A DNA stretch of 56,727 bases from Alkalihalobacillus bogoriensis ATCC BAA-922 (GCF_000621445.1 NZ_KK211279.1:1-56727); one strand, 5' to 3'. Counted from the first letter of the stretch, positions 8,942 to 19,024 are shown. Made by a program: numbers and translations. Notes: generated by a model not told the origin, from the letters alone.

Positions 8942-10360
8942 ATGAATATTGTATTTGTTGCTTCTGAATGTTCCCCTTTTTGTAAAACAGGAGGGTTAGC
9001 CGATGTTATTGGCTCCCTTCCATCTGCTTTAAGAAGACAAGGGGCCAACATTCATGTCATATTACCAAAATACAGCGTAATCGACAATGCCTTTAAACAA
9101 AAGATGCATCACTTGACGTCATTCACAGTCCATGTTAGTTGGCGCAAGCAATATTGTGGCATTGAAACGCTGACCAAAGAAGGGATTACTTATTATTTTA
9201 TCGATAATGAATATTACTTTAAACGCGAATTTTTATACGGCTACGACGACGATGCAGAACGGTTCACCTTTTTTTGCCATGCAGTATTAGAAGCTCTTCC
9301 TTTACTTGGTATCAAACCACATATTCTTCATTGTCATGACTGGCAAACAGCTCTTATTCCCGCTTATGTAAGGACGACCTATCAAGAGCATCCAGTTTAT
9401 AAACATACAAAAACAGTATTTACGATCCATAATTTAAAATACCAAGGCATATTCTCACCTACTATTTTTCAAGATATTCTCCATTTTCCACCTGAACATT
9501 ACTATAGCTTGGAATTTAATCATGCGATTAACTTTATGAAAGGAGCGATTGTCCACGCACATCTTGTTACAACAGTTAGTGAAACGTACGCAGCAGAAAT
9601 TCAAACAGAATATTACGGAGAAGGCTTACATCAACTTCTAACTGAACGTAATACTTCCTTAGTTGGCATTGTAAACGGGATTGATACAGATGAATACAAT
9701 CCAGAAACAGACCGCCACATCCACTATCACTATTTGCATTCCCAACAAGGAAAAGAAAAAAACAAAGCAGTTTTGCAAGAACAAGTCGGTTTGGCAGTCC
9801 GTAAAGATATTCCTGTTATATCGGTTGTTACTCGACTAGTCGAACAAAAAGGGCTTCCTCTTATTCAACATGTGTTTGCCGAGATGATGTCATTGGACAT
9901 CCAATTTATTGTTTTAGGAACCGGGGATACAGAATTTGAACAGTTCTTTCTTGAAGCTCAATCCCGTTACAATGACAAAGTTTCGGTTCACCTAACGTTT
10001 AATGAAACTTTCGCAAGACAAATTTATGCTGGGTCAGATTTCTTTCTAATGCCGTCTCGTTTTGAACCATGTGGAATCGGTCAACTCCTTGCTCTTCGGT
10101 ATGAAACTGTTCCAATTGTACGAGAAACAGGAGGGTTAGTTGACACCGTTATCCATTTTGACACGAACACTCGGACTGGTTATGGCTTTACATTTAGAAA
10201 CTATAACGCCCACGATATGTTATATACAATTCAACACGCCGTTTCACTCTATCATGATAAAGAACAATGGCAACAACTTCTTTCTAATATTTATGACACT
10301 AACTTTAGTTGGGATGAATCTGCAAAACGCTATCAAATGTTATATCAAAGTATCCTATAG
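8942..10360 (+). CDS. glgA: Glycogen synthase GlgA (GT5)
   Basis: 472 aa. Transfers glucose from ADP-glucose to the growing alpha-1,4 chain. The N-terminal motif KTGGLADVIGSLP binds ADP-glucose. The C-terminal GT-B domain holds the E-x7-E type motif in PSRFEPCGIGQL and then RETGGLVDTV. The start is set by AAGGAG 5' of the ATG at 8942; a TTG at 8918 lies upstream of the ribosome site. Fourth gene of the glycogen operon, with 30 bp from glgD. Confidence 0.95.
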   Translation: MNIVFVASECSPFCKTGGLADVIGSLPSALRRQGANIHVILPKYSVIDNAFKQKMHHLTSFTVHVSWRKQYCGIETLTKEGITYYFIDNEYYFKREFLYGYDDDAERFTFFCHAVLEALPLLGIKPHILHCHDWQTALIPAYVRTTYQEHPVYKHTKTVFTIHNLKYQGIFSPTIFQDILHFPPEHYYSLEFNHAINFMKGAIVHAHLVTTVSETYAAEIQTEYYGEGLHQLLTERNTSLVGIVNGIDTDEYNPETDRHIHYHYLHSQQGKEKNKAVLQEQVGLAVRKDIPVISVVTRLVEQKGLPLIQHVFAEMMSLDIQFIVLGTGDTEFEQFFLEAQSRYNDKVSVHLTFNETFARQIYAGSDFFLMPSRFEPCGIGQLLALRYETVPIVRETGGLVDTVIHFDTNTRTGYGFTFRNYNAHDMLYTIQHAVSLYHDKEQWQQLLSNIYDTNFSWDESAKRYQMLYQSIL

Positions 10361-10453
10361 TACATTGTTTTTCTCTTAATAAATGGCTCGGAAAAAACGA
10401 GGCTCTGGGGCATTCTTTCTCGAACCGTCAAATAAAAAGGAGTGGAGTTCGAC

Positions 10454-12892
10454 ATGAGCGTTTTCAAAAGCAAAAAAGCATTTAAACAAGCATTAATTGA
10501 AAAAGTTGAAATGAAACTAGGAAGAGCATTTGAAGCAGCTACACCAACCGAAGTATTCCAATCTTTAGGGGACTTATTAAAAGAGCAAATGAATAAAAAT
10601 TGGATTTCTACGAATGAAACCTACATTAAGAACAGAGAAAAACAAGTATATTATTTTTCGATGGAGTTTTTATTAGGGCGTTTAGTAGAAAGTAATTTGC
10701 TAAACATGGGGGCTCTCCACATTGTAAAAGAAGGATTAGAAGAATTAGAACTTGACCCGACCGAAGTGTTTGAACAAGAGCACGATGCCGGCTTAGGAAA
10801 TGGTGGATTAGGACGATTAGCCGCTTGTTTTCTAGATTCACTCGCCTCTCTACAGTATGCTGGTCATGGATACGGGATTCGTTATAAATACGGATTATTT
10901 GAGCAAAAGATTATTGATAGTAATCAAGTCGAACTACCAGACTATTGGTTAAAAGAAGATTATGTGTGGGAAACTCGACGTTCAGATAAAACCATTGAAG
11001 TCCGGTTTGGCGGAACAGTAGAAGTCGAAGAAACCGCTTCTTCCCTTCTGTTTCATCATAAAGATTATGAAACCGTTCTAGCTGTGCCTTATGACGTGCC
11101 CATTGTAGGATATCAAAATAAAACAGTGAATACACTCCGGTTATGGAGTGCAGAAGCGATTCCAAGTGATGAGCATTTACGTCCATCTTCCTCACACGAT
11201 TATCATCACTATTTAGAATATAAACGCGCTGTCGAATCGATTTCAGAGTTTCTATATCCTGATGATTCTCATTGGGAAGGCAAACTTCTAAGAATCAAAC
11301 AACAATACTTTTTAGTGTCAGCAGGAGTTCAAAGCATTTTATCGATGTATAAGGATAAATATGAGAGTCCACTTTCACGACTGCCTGAAAAAATCTCTAT
11401 TCAAATTAACGATACACATCCTTCTTTAGTTATCCCAGAACTTATGCGGATTTTAATGGACGAAGAAGGACTCGGTTGGGAGGAAGCTTGGACAATAACA
11501 ACAAATACAGTCGCTTATACGAACCATACAACATTAAGTGAAGCATTAGAGAAATGGCCGGTAACGATGATCCAGCAATTGCTTCCACGTATATTTATGA
11601 TTATTAATGAAATTAATGAACGATTCTGTCAATCGCTTTGGTTTGACTTTCCTGACAAACGAGACCTAATCTCTGATTTGGCAGTTATTGCGCATGACCA
11701 AGTACGTATGGCTCATTTGGCCATTGTAGGAAGTTATAGTGTAAATGGTGTCGCTAAAATTCATACAGATATTTTAAAGAAAAAAGAGATGTCACATTTT
11801 TATTCTGTTTTTCCAGCAAAGTTTAATAATAAAACAAACGGAATTACTCACCGCCGGTGGCTATGTAATGCAAACCCTTCCCTTGCTGCATTAATTACCG
11901 ACGCAATAGGAAAACGCTGGATAACACAACCAAAAGAATTAATTAGTTTATTAAAGTATGCATCAGATTCTACATTTCAAGAGAAAATAGCAAAGGTAAA
12001 GATTCAAAACAAAATGAGGCTCGCTTCATTTATAAAAGAACATACAGACATTACTGTTGATGAACATTCCATTTTCGATGTTCAAATCAAACGACTCCAT
12101 GGCTATAAGCGTCAGCTTTTAAACATTTTTCACATTATCCATCTGTATCATTCATTACGTGAAAATCCGACAATGGATATTGTTCCAAGAACATTTATCT
12201 TTGGTGCAAAAGCAGCTCCAAGTTACCATTTCGCCAAGCAAGTGATTAAACTCATTGTTACAACAGCTAATATCATTAACAACGATCCGGTCATAGCTGG
12301 AAAAATAAAGATTGTATTTTTAGAAAATTACAGTGTCACTCTTGCTGAAAAAATAATTCCTGCCTCAGATATTAGTGAACAAATTTCTACTGCAAGTAAA
12401 GAAGCTTCAGGAACAGGAAATATGAAACTCATGATGAATGGCGCTCTGACACTCGGCACACTTGATGGTGCCAATATTGAAATTAAAGATATGGTTGGAC
12501 TAGACAATATTTTCATTTTTGGATTAACTGCTGACGAAGTATTATCTCACTATCTAAATGGTGATTATTCTGCACATGACATCTATCAAAATGACGTAAG
12601 AATCCAACTCATTTTAAACCAATTACATGATGGTTTCTTCTTTAAAGATGACATTGAATTTAAAGATATTTATTACTCGATTTTATCGAATAATGATGAA
12701 TTTTTCGTGTTAAAAGATTTTGATAGCTATGTCGAAACACAACAAATGGTGGAACAATGTTATCGTAACCAACCTGAATGGTTGAAAAAAAGTATTACAA
12801 ATATCGCACACTCTGGTAAGTTTTCGAGTGACCGAACGATTTCTGAATACGCCACTAGAATATGGGGTATTAGACCTATAAAAATTAAATAA
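10454..12892 (+). CDS. glgP: Glycogen phosphorylase GlgP (GT35)
   Basis: 812 aa. Pyridoxal-phosphate enzyme that releases glucose-1-phosphate from glycogen or maltodextrin ends. The cofactor-lysine motif EASGTGNMKLMMNG is intact, as are the N-terminal YFSMEFLLGR and GNGGLGRLAACFLDS. The ATG at 10454 follows AAAAGGAG with good spacing, while a GTG at 10442 overlaps the ribosome site. It is the last gene of the operon. The 93-bp gap from glgA has a weak CTCG/CGAG hairpin but no clear terminator. Confidence 0.95.
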   Translation: MSVFKSKKAFKQALIEKVEMKLGRAFEAATPTEVFQSLGDLLKEQMNKNWISTNETYIKNREKQVYYFSMEFLLGRLVESNLLNMGALHIVKEGLEELELDPTEVFEQEHDAGLGNGGLGRLAACFLDSLASLQYAGHGYGIRYKYGLFEQKIIDSNQVELPDYWLKEDYVWETRRSDKTIEVRFGGTVEVEETASSLLFHHKDYETVLAVPYDVPIVGYQNKTVNTLRLWSAEAIPSDEHLRPSSSHDYHHYLEYKRAVESISEFLYPDDSHWEGKLLRIKQQYFLVSAGVQSILSMYKDKYESPLSRLPEKISIQINDTHPSLVIPELMRILMDEEGLGWEEAWTITTNTVAYTNHTTLSEALEKWPVTMIQQLLPRIFMIINEINERFCQSLWFDFPDKRDLISDLAVIAHDQVRMAHLAIVGSYSVNGVAKIHTDILKKKEMSHFYSVFPAKFNNKTNGITHRRWLCNANPSLAALITDAIGKRWITQPKELISLLKYASDSTFQEKIAKVKIQNKMRLASFIKEHTDITVDEHSIFDVQIKRLHGYKRQLLNIFHIIHLYHSLRENPTMDIVPRTFIFGAKAAPSYHFAKQVIKLIVTTANIINNDPVIAGKIKIVFLENYSVTLAEKIIPASDISEQISTASKEASGTGNMKLMMNGALTLGTLDGANIEIKDMVGLDNIFIFGLTADEVLSHYLNGDYSAHDIYQNDVRIQLILNQLHDGFFFKDDIEFKDIYYSILSNNDEFFVLKDFDSYVETQQMVEQCYRNQPEWLKKSITNIAHSGKFSSDRTISEYATRIWGIRPIKIK

Positions 12893-12965
12893 TTATTACT
12901 TTTCCACAAATTAAGTCATAATTTTATACCAAAAACTAACATCTAATGGTAGAATAAAGTGTAAG

Positions 12966-12998
12966 ATGACCTAAAATTCATTCTTTTAGGTCATTTTT
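12966..12998 (+). terminator. Terminator of the glgBCDAP operon
   Basis: ATGACCTAAAA at 12966-12976 pairs with TTTTAGGTCAT at 12984-12994 and is followed by a T run. It lies 70 bp after the glgP stop and before the receiver gene. Confidence 0.85.
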
Positions 12999-13031
12999 CA
13001 ACCAGTCTATGTTGCTAAGGAGGGTATACTC

Positions 13032-13424
13032 TTGGAATTAAAGGACTTAAAAGTATTAATTTGTGATGATTCTGTATTGATTCGAAAGAAGTTGAAAGAA
13101 GCGTTAACAACCTTAGGGTGTGAAACGATTTTAGAAGCTGAAGATGGACAAGTCGCTGTCCATCGTTGTAAGGAACATGCTCCAGACCTTGTATTTTTAG
13201 ATATCGTAATGCCTGAAAAAGACGGAATTACTGCATTAACAGAAATTAAAGAACTTTCACCAGGTACGAAAGTAGTTATGGCGTCATCAGCTGGAACCCA
13301 AACTCATTTAAAAAAAGCGATTCAATTAGGAGCATATGATTTTATACAAAAACCACTAAATAATGAGGCAATTAACAACGTATTACAAAAGGTATTGTCC
13401 GAAAGCGAGGAGTCTCATGTTTAG
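13032..13424 (+). CDS. Stand-alone CheY-like response regulator receiver
   Basis: 130 aa from a TTG start at 13032, set by AAGGAGGG eight bases upstream. It is a single receiver domain: acidic pair Asp12-Asp13, phospho-acceptor Asp57 in VFLDIVMPEKDG, switch Ser85/Ser86 (VVMASSAG) and Lys107 in FIQKPL. No output domain. Its last 8 bases overlap the start of the next gene, which encodes a CheX/CheC-like phosphatase domain, so the pair probably forms a receiver and its own phosphatase. It is close to CheY but its motor or non-motor target is unknown. Confidence 0.92.
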   Translation: MELKDLKVLICDDSVLIRKKLKEALTTLGCETILEAEDGQVAVHRCKEHAPDLVFLDIVMPEKDGITALTEIKELSPGTKVVMASSAGTQTHLKKAIQLGAYDFIQKPLNNEAINNVLQKVLSESEESHV

Positions 13425-14313
13425 TCAATATTTTGGCCATTATTTATTAAATAAAAATATCGTAACAGCCGAACAATTGCAGAAGGCATTAGAGCTACAA
13501 AAGTCGACACATCTAAAGCTTGGTGTATTGGCAATTAATGAAGGGTTCATGTCAGCTACACAAGTCGAAGAAACTCATCAAAAGCAGATGCAAATGGACA
13601 AGCGTTTTGGGGAAATCGCCCTACAATTGGGATATTTAACAGAGCCTCAATTATCACAGCTATTAGCGGCACAAAAAGAAAGTCACCTTGTTTTAGGACA
13701 AGTGTTAGTAGACGAAAATATTTTAACACTAGAACAATTATCTGAGACGTTATCGTCATATAAGCGGGATCATAGTTTATCTGACGAACAGTTTCAAGCG
13801 ATCACAAAAGGTGATGTTGAACTACTACTTAATCAAATGTTACATTTAGAGGCTTCATCAGATAAGCCACTTCTTTTAGACTATATTACTTTATTTGCCA
13901 AAAATATCATTCGATTTGTAGATGAGCAATTACATATGGAAACGCTTCTTACAGTGAATGAACTTTCAGGAGATCGTATTGTATATCAAAAAATTCACGG
14001 GGATATCGAACTGTTTACGGCGATTATCGCAGAAGAAACGGTTTTTCTTGATATCGCAAGTAAATACTCTCAAGAAGCTCTTTCTTCAATTGATGAATTA
14101 GCTGAAGCTTCTGTAAGTGAATTTTTAAATTTACACAATGGATTAGTTACGGTCAACTTATCAAACAAAGGGATTGAATTAGACATGGAACCTCAACAGG
14201 TAGTAGCAAACGGAAAAATTCAATCATTTCAAGATGCAAGTATCGTAAAGGTGACCATTTCTTCAGGTAGCTTTACACTCTTTATTTCTAAAAAACCACC
14301 TGTCATTTCCTAA
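13417..14313 (+). CDS. Four-repeat MshEN-like / CheX-like fusion protein
   Basis: 298 aa; the ATG at 13417 follows GCGAGGAG and overlaps the receiver gene by 8 bp. Residues 5-115 hold four tandem motifs whose Gly residues lie exactly 29 apart (Gly7, Gly36, Gly65, Gly94) with the pattern [FL]G-x2-hydrophobic-x5-hydrophobic-[TS]-x2-Q-[LV]-x6-Q. That matches the 24+5 residue motif of c-di-GMP-binding MshEN domains; motifs 2 (KLG) and 3 (RFG) are closest to it. Residues about 145-295 resemble CheX/CheC with the ExxN phosphatase signature Glu235-Asn238. Inference: phosphatase of the upstream receiver, possibly gated by c-di-GMP. Confidence 0.75.
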   Translation: MFSQYFGHYLLNKNIVTAEQLQKALELQKSTHLKLGVLAINEGFMSATQVEETHQKQMQMDKRFGEIALQLGYLTEPQLSQLLAAQKESHLVLGQVLVDENILTLEQLSETLSSYKRDHSLSDEQFQAITKGDVELLLNQMLHLEASSDKPLLLDYITLFAKNIIRFVDEQLHMETLLTVNELSGDRIVYQKIHGDIELFTAIIAEETVFLDIASKYSQEALSSIDELAEASVSEFLNLHNGLVTVNLSNKGIELDMEPQQVVANGKIQSFQDASIVKVTISSGSFTLFISKKPPVIS

Positions 14314-14336
14314 CGTAAAAAGTTATAAGGAAAACG

Positions 14337-14371
14337 AAATGCCTTTGAGAATTATCTCAAAGGCATTTTTG
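14337..14371 (+). terminator. Terminator after the receiver/CheX-like pair
   Basis: AAATGCCTTTGAGA (14337-14350) pairs with TCTCAAAGGCATTT (14355-14368), followed by T residues. Confidence 0.9.
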
Positions 14372-14422
14372 CTTATTGTAGTTGATTAATTTCTTAAATC
14401 CAAAGTGTTTGTTATTCTTTTA

Positions 14423-15166
14423 TCAGTTCGGTCCTTTTTCAAAAGATTGACGAATTTGAAATGCTAACACTGGATCATCTGTAATAATGCTGTCACAGCC
14501 TATTTGTAACGATAAAGCAATAAATTGCTCATCATTTACGGTATAAGGTCTTACCTTAATTCCACTTGCAACTAATTCACCAATTTCTTTTGGCAACATT
14601 AACGCATAGAAATAGTGAAAATCCATGTCGACGCCGATTGACCTTATATATTGCACAGGATTTACCAATCCAGAAACAACTAAAATAGCGGTTTGTAACT
14701 CAGGATATTTTTGTTTCGCTTTTAGAACGATATGATGGTCAAACGAAGATAAAATGACCCTTGATAAAATCCCTGCTGCCACAACTTGAGACATTACAGC
14801 CTCTAGTAACTGCTCCCTTTCAAATGCAGGTCCTTTTAATTCAATGTTTACAATTAAATCAGTTTGTTGAAACCACTCAATAAATTCGGATAGTGAAGGG
14901 ATTCGTTCTGCCTCAAATGATGGATCAAACCATAGTCCAGCACTTAATGTTTGTAATTCCTCATATGTATGTTCCCTTACCATTCCTTTTCCCGTTGTCG
15001 TTCGTTCTAGTGTAATATCATGAATAATAACGGGCACTCCATCTTTTGTTATTTGTACATCGAGTTCTATCCCTTCTACACCTGTCGCTTCAGCTGCTTT
15101 AAATGCTGCCATTGTATTTTCTGGATAGACACTAGAATATCCTCTATGAGCAAAAATTGTGGTCAA
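14423..15166 (-). CDS. Glycerophosphodiester phosphodiesterase
   Basis: 247 aa. Hydrolyses glycerophosphodiesters to sn-glycerol-3-phosphate and an alcohol. Key residues are visible: FAHRG (catalytic His), YPENT, GIELDVQ (metal Glu/Asp) and PVIIHD (second catalytic His). The TTG at 15166 is the likely start because AGGAGGGA lies just upstream; an ATG at 15199 would add 11 residues that do not belong to the fold. No signal peptide, so cytoplasmic, like B. subtilis YhdW. Confidence 0.9.
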   Translation of the reverse strand: MTTIFAHRGYSSVYPENTMAAFKAAEATGVEGIELDVQITKDGVPVIIHDITLERTTTGKGMVREHTYEELQTLSAGLWFDPSFEAERIPSLSEFIEWFQQTDLIVNIELKGPAFEREQLLEAVMSQVVAAGILSRVILSSFDHHIVLKAKQKYPELQTAILVVSGLVNPVQYIRSIGVDMDFHYFYALMLPKEIGELVASGIKVRPYTVNDEQFIALSLQIGCDSIITDDPVLAFQIRQSFEKGPN

Positions 15167-15240
15167 ATTCGTCCCTCCTGAATATACAGTTTCTTTCACT
15201 GTCTCTTATCGTAAAAGAATATTGACTGATTGTCAAAAAG

Positions 15241-16056
15241 TTATACCAGTTCAATTTTTTGATACATTTCATATAAATCTTGAAGTGTTTCAACTATCCA
15301 TGTTGGAGATTGTCTCAACACTTGAATTTCGTCTATATAAGATGTATTTCTACTTATTAACACCGTATCGATACCGATGGCTTGCCCAACGGAGATTAGT
15401 CCTTTCACTGAATGTCCTAATAAAACCGCACCACCATGTTGCTTTTTTATAATGTTAATTAATACTTGTTGTAACCATACAGATGGTTTTCCGATATGGT
15501 CTACCTCTTTTTTTGTTGCTGTATTTTCGTGTGTTAACACTCGACCGATGGCACCGGTGTCAAAAATATTTTGATAAAACACATCACTCATAAACTCTGG
15601 ATTAATTAAAATGAGTTTCGCTCCTCTTTGTAATAATTGAAAAGAATCTTGAAGCTGTTGTTCTTCTATATGTTTTGATAAGCATAATACAACATACACT
15701 TGTCCATATGTTCTTTCCGTAGCAGAGGTTAATCGTTGGACGTTTATTTTACCAATCTCTTCAGCTAGCGTTTGAGACCCTGCGATATATACACTAATTT
15801 TTTCTGTTGTTTCTAACAAATATTCTTGAATCGCCTGAACAGGTGTAATCAATTGATGCAAAGACACCTCTAATCCTATTTGTTTCAGATGTAATTGTAA
15901 CAGTTCTTTTGAGCGATAAGGATGATGCGTAATATAAAAGATTTGTTTGTTTTTTTTACGAAGCATTCCAATGAGTTCTATTACATTTGGCAACAATTGA
16001 TCATCTTTTAGTAATGTTCCTTCTAAAAAAAAGAAAAATGATTTGTAGTCTTTCAT
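15241..16056 (-). CDS. NagD-like HAD-superfamily protein lacking catalytic aspartates (probable pseudo-phosphatase)
   Basis: 271 aa from the ATG at 16056 (GGAGGGGAAAAG upstream). The layout follows the HAD-IIA/NagD family: motif I region, Thr of motif II (YITHH), Lys of motif III (GKPSVWLQQVL) and motif IV before IGIDTVLI. Motif I reads FLEGTLLK where active enzymes have DxDGTLY, so the nucleophilic Asp is Phe and the acid/base Asp is Glu. Motif IV reads GHSVKGLISVG in place of GDRLxTDIxxG. Two catalytic sites are therefore lost, although the reading frame and fold are kept. A binding or regulatory role is likelier than phosphatase activity. Confidence 0.75.
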   Translation of the reverse strand: MKDYKSFFFFLEGTLLKDDQLLPNVIELIGMLRKKNKQIFYITHHPYRSKELLQLHLKQIGLEVSLHQLITPVQAIQEYLLETTEKISVYIAGSQTLAEEIGKINVQRLTSATERTYGQVYVVLCLSKHIEEQQLQDSFQLLQRGAKLILINPEFMSDVFYQNIFDTGAIGRVLTHENTATKKEVDHIGKPSVWLQQVLINIIKKQHGGAVLLGHSVKGLISVGQAIGIDTVLISRNTSYIDEIQVLRQSPTWIVETLQDLYEMYQKIELV

Positions 16057-16311
16057 CTTTTCCCCTCCAGTACCAAACAATGTTTCCCAAATGTAGTACA
16101 TAAACGGGCGACTACCCTTTTCATTTTTCTACAAGTAATTCTCGATGTAGTGTTAGAAGGTGGGAACTTTGGTAATTATACTTTACCAAACGAATGTAAA
16201 GAATTAATAAACTTACCGTAAATATATGTAATAGATTTGTAAAGGACAATACAATAGGGTTATTAGAATAAGTCTGTTCCATTGCACTACTACTTATTCT
16301 ACTATACATAC

Positions 16312-16345
16312 AAAAGAGGCTGTCTTTTTACGGACAGCCTTCTTT
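16312..16345 (-). terminator. Terminator of ald
   Basis: GGCTGTC (16318-16324) pairs with GACAGCC (16333-16339), extended by A/T-rich ends, with a T run on the minus strand. The 255 bp between it and the HAD gene start show no supported gene. Confidence 0.8.
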
Positions 16346-16351
16346 CTATAC

Positions 16352-17485
16352 TTATGATTGGACAGTTAATGTTTGAACTGCTTCTTCTGTTTGAACAAAC
16401 TCATAGCCTAAATCTCTTGCGACAGCGGCATAGGTTACTTTGCCTGCACAAACATTAACACCTTTTTTCAACCCTTCATTTTCTAATACTGCTGAAACAA
16501 CACCTTTATTTGCAATTTGCAATGCATATGGAACCGTTACGTTTGTTAAAGCAATCGTAGATGTTCGTGGAACTGCTCCTGGCATATTTGCAACAGCATA
16601 ATGAACAACACCGTGTTTTACATATGTCGGTTCGTCATGAGTTGTTATGCGGTCAATTGTTTCAATACTGCCACCTTGGTCAATAGCAACATCGACAACA
16701 ACAGAGCCTTCCGTCATTGTTTTAATCATATCTTCTGTTACTAGTTGAGGTGCTTTAGCTCCAGGAATTAATACCGCACCGATGACTAAATCACTTTCAG
16801 CAACCGCTTCAGCAATATTTAATGGATTTGACATTAAAGTCGTCACTTGCTTACCGAAAATATCATCTAACTGACGGAGACGATCTGGATTCACATCAAT
16901 AATGGTTACATTCGCGCCTAAACCAATCGCTAATTTTGCTGCATTTGTACCAACAACTCCACCACCGATAATCGTTACTTTTCCTCGTTTTACCCCTGGG
17001 ACTCCCGCAAGTAAAATGCCTTTTCCACCTTTTGGTTTTTCTAAAAATTGTGCTCCGATTTGAGCTGCCATACGTCCAGCCACTTCACTCATTGGCGTTA
17101 ATAACGGTAATGTACGATTATGCTCAACCGTTTCATAAGCAATTGCCGTTACTTCGTGGTCAACTAATGCTTTTGCTAATGATGGCTCAGCCGCTAAATG
17201 TAAATACGTAAATAATATTAAACCTTTTCGAAAGAACCCATATTCAGAAGGAAGAGGTTCTTTCACTTTCATCACCATTTCGGCCCTATTCCACGTTGTT
17301 TTTGCATCTTCAATAATCGTTGCTCCTGCTTCCACATAAGCTTCGTTAAAAAATCCACTTCCAACACCTGCATCCTTTTCAACTAACACGTCGTGCCCTG
17401 CTTTTTTTAATGTGAGCACTCCTGCAGGTGTAATTGCAACACGGTTTTCATTGTTTTTTATTTCCTTCGGTACACCAATAATCAT
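16352..17485 (-). CDS. ald: Alanine dehydrogenase
   Basis: 377 aa, the family length. NAD-dependent oxidative deamination of L-alanine to pyruvate and ammonia. It starts [18 protein letters not shown] and holds the substrate Lys in [12 protein letters not shown], the His of [10 protein letters not shown], and the Rossmann loop [19 protein letters not shown] followed by the acidic VTIID that sets NAD preference. The neighbouring gene on the same strand encodes an AdeR-like PucR regulator, known as the activator of ald in B. subtilis. Alanine supports growth and spore development in Bacillus. Confidence 0.96.
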   Translation of the reverse strand: MIIGVPKEIKNNENRVAITPAGVLTLKKAGHDVLVEKDAGVGSGFFNEAYVEAGATIIEDAKTTWNRAEMVMKVKEPLPSEYGFFRKGLILFTYLHLAAEPSLAKALVDHEVTAIAYETVEHNRTLPLLTPMSEVAGRMAAQIGAQFLEKPKGGKGILLAGVPGVKRGKVTIIGGGVVGTNAAKLAIGLGANVTIIDVNPDRLRQLDDIFGKQVTTLMSNPLNIAEAVAESDLVIGAVLIPGAKAPQLVTEDMIKTMTEGSVVVDVAIDQGGSIETIDRITTHDEPTYVKHGVVHYAVANMPGAVPRTSTIALTNVTVPYALQIANKGVVSAVLENEGLKKGVNVCAGKVTYAAVARDLGYEFVQTEEAVQTLTVQS

Positions 17486-17678
17486 GTAAAAACCCCTCCT
17501 ACTATTTTTCTTTTTCTAGACTCATTCATAAGATTGTTGCTTTACAGCACCGTTGACACATCATCCAACAAACTATGCGAAAAAAGTCTTCTGTTATTAT
17601 TAGTATACGATCTGAAACAATAATCGACTTTGTGTAAAACCAAAAAAATAAGTGGCTGTATTTGTTGAAAACAACAAA

Positions 17679-18884
17679 TCAACCACTATAATGAAGAAGC
17701 TTTAATTCTAGATATAAGGATAATTTTTCATTCGGGTTTCTTAAATCTATTTTTGTAATTTCAACAATCCGCTTTATTCGGTATGTTAACGTGTTTGGAT
17801 GGATATGAAGTAGCTTGGCAGCTTCATTTACGTTACAGTCTTTCGTTAAAAAAGCTTCTAGTGAAGGAATCAATTCCGTTTGGTTTTTCTGATCATATTC
17901 TAGCAATTGCACAAGTGGCATAGGCGGTGAATTTTCGTGTTTTTTCTTTTCGATAATAACATCTAAATATTTGTATATTCCTAACGATTGATAACGATAA
18001 CACTCTTGTAATTCCGTTTGAAATATTGTTTTTAACCGAATCACTTCTACCGCTTCAACATAACTTTTTGATACGTGTTCAATGCGATGATATGTTTGCC
18101 CAACCCCCGCTTCTACTTTTATTGAAAACCGTTGTGAAATGGTAGCAATCGTTTCTTCAATAAATGCAGTGATAGTAGTATCATCACATTTTTCGCCATT
18201 TAAAAAGACAATCAGCTCTTCTTGACGTGAAAAAGAAAAAACGACATTTACTGAATGTGTCGATTGAAAATAATAGATTAATTGTTTTTCAATTTGCTTT
18301 CCTATTACCTCTTGAAACTGAAACACAACAACATTCCACTTCGTCGGAAATTTTCGATTTAACATCGTAGAAACAGATTCCACTTCTTTATCTGTTGGAA
18401 GACGCTCAGTTAATAATTGGTGAAAAAACTGTTGTAGTCCTTCTACTTTTTCTTTTTGTTTTTCACGTATTTGTAAGAGAAATGTTTTGACCGCTTCTCT
18501 TACTTCACTAATAAACGCAAACCCTTCTGGAGGGATCTCATTCTCAAATTCGATAATCCAAATATATCCTAGCACTTCTTGCTGGTGTCTAATCGAAATG
18601 GCAATTCGGTTTCCTAATCCAACGTCATCAATTGAATCAATTCGAATCGGCTCATGACTTTCGTTTAATTGCTGAATGATTCCATTTTCCCAAAGGCGAT
18701 GAATGACTTTTTGTGGAACTTGGCGCGTTACAATCGTCTCAATTCTTGCGGGGTCTGTTTTGATATCATGTTTGCTGTAAGCTAACAGTCGATGTCCGCC
18801 ATCTTCAATTGTAACAGGACATTTTAAGTAGTCGTTAATGTAATCGACCACATCTTGTAAAGATGTAAACATATTTTGATTCAT
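17679..18884 (-). CDS. adeR: PucR/CdaR-type activator, AdeR-like
   Basis: 401 aa from the ATG at 18884 (AAGGGGAT upstream); an ATG at 18923 has no well placed ribosome site. It has an N-terminal sensory region, a central GGDEF-like PucR domain, and a C-terminal helix-turn-helix with the PucR signature VNEAAKLLHIHPNTLTYRIKRI. AdeR of B. subtilis activates ald in response to alanine, and here too the gene lies next to ald, 193 bp upstream and on the same strand. The assignment rests on family plus position. Confidence 0.8.
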   Translation of the reverse strand: MNQNMFTSLQDVVDYINDYLKCPVTIEDGGHRLLAYSKHDIKTDPARIETIVTRQVPQKVIHRLWENGIIQQLNESHEPIRIDSIDDVGLGNRIAISIRHQQEVLGYIWIIEFENEIPPEGFAFISEVREAVKTFLLQIREKQKEKVEGLQQFFHQLLTERLPTDKEVESVSTMLNRKFPTKWNVVVFQFQEVIGKQIEKQLIYYFQSTHSVNVVFSFSRQEELIVFLNGEKCDDTTITAFIEETIATISQRFSIKVEAGVGQTYHRIEHVSKSYVEAVEVIRLKTIFQTELQECYRYQSLGIYKYLDVIIEKKKHENSPPMPLVQLLEYDQKNQTELIPSLEAFLTKDCNVNEAAKLLHIHPNTLTYRIKRIVEITKIDLRNPNEKLSLYLELKLLHYSG

Positions 18885-19024
18885 GCCATTATCCCCTTGT
18901 TCTTCTATTCCTCTTTCTATCATTGTACATGATATTTTCCTCTTTCACTACTAATCATTAAAGAGTTTGAAGGTTTTTTCATAATTGCGAAGAAATATAC
19001 TTTACAAAGAAATGAGGGATAATT

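Noticed and set aside
16121-16309. 62-codon open frame between the HAD gene and ald
   Set aside because: No ribosome site, low-complexity AT-rich composition and no recognisable motif. It lies in a normal intergenic region.
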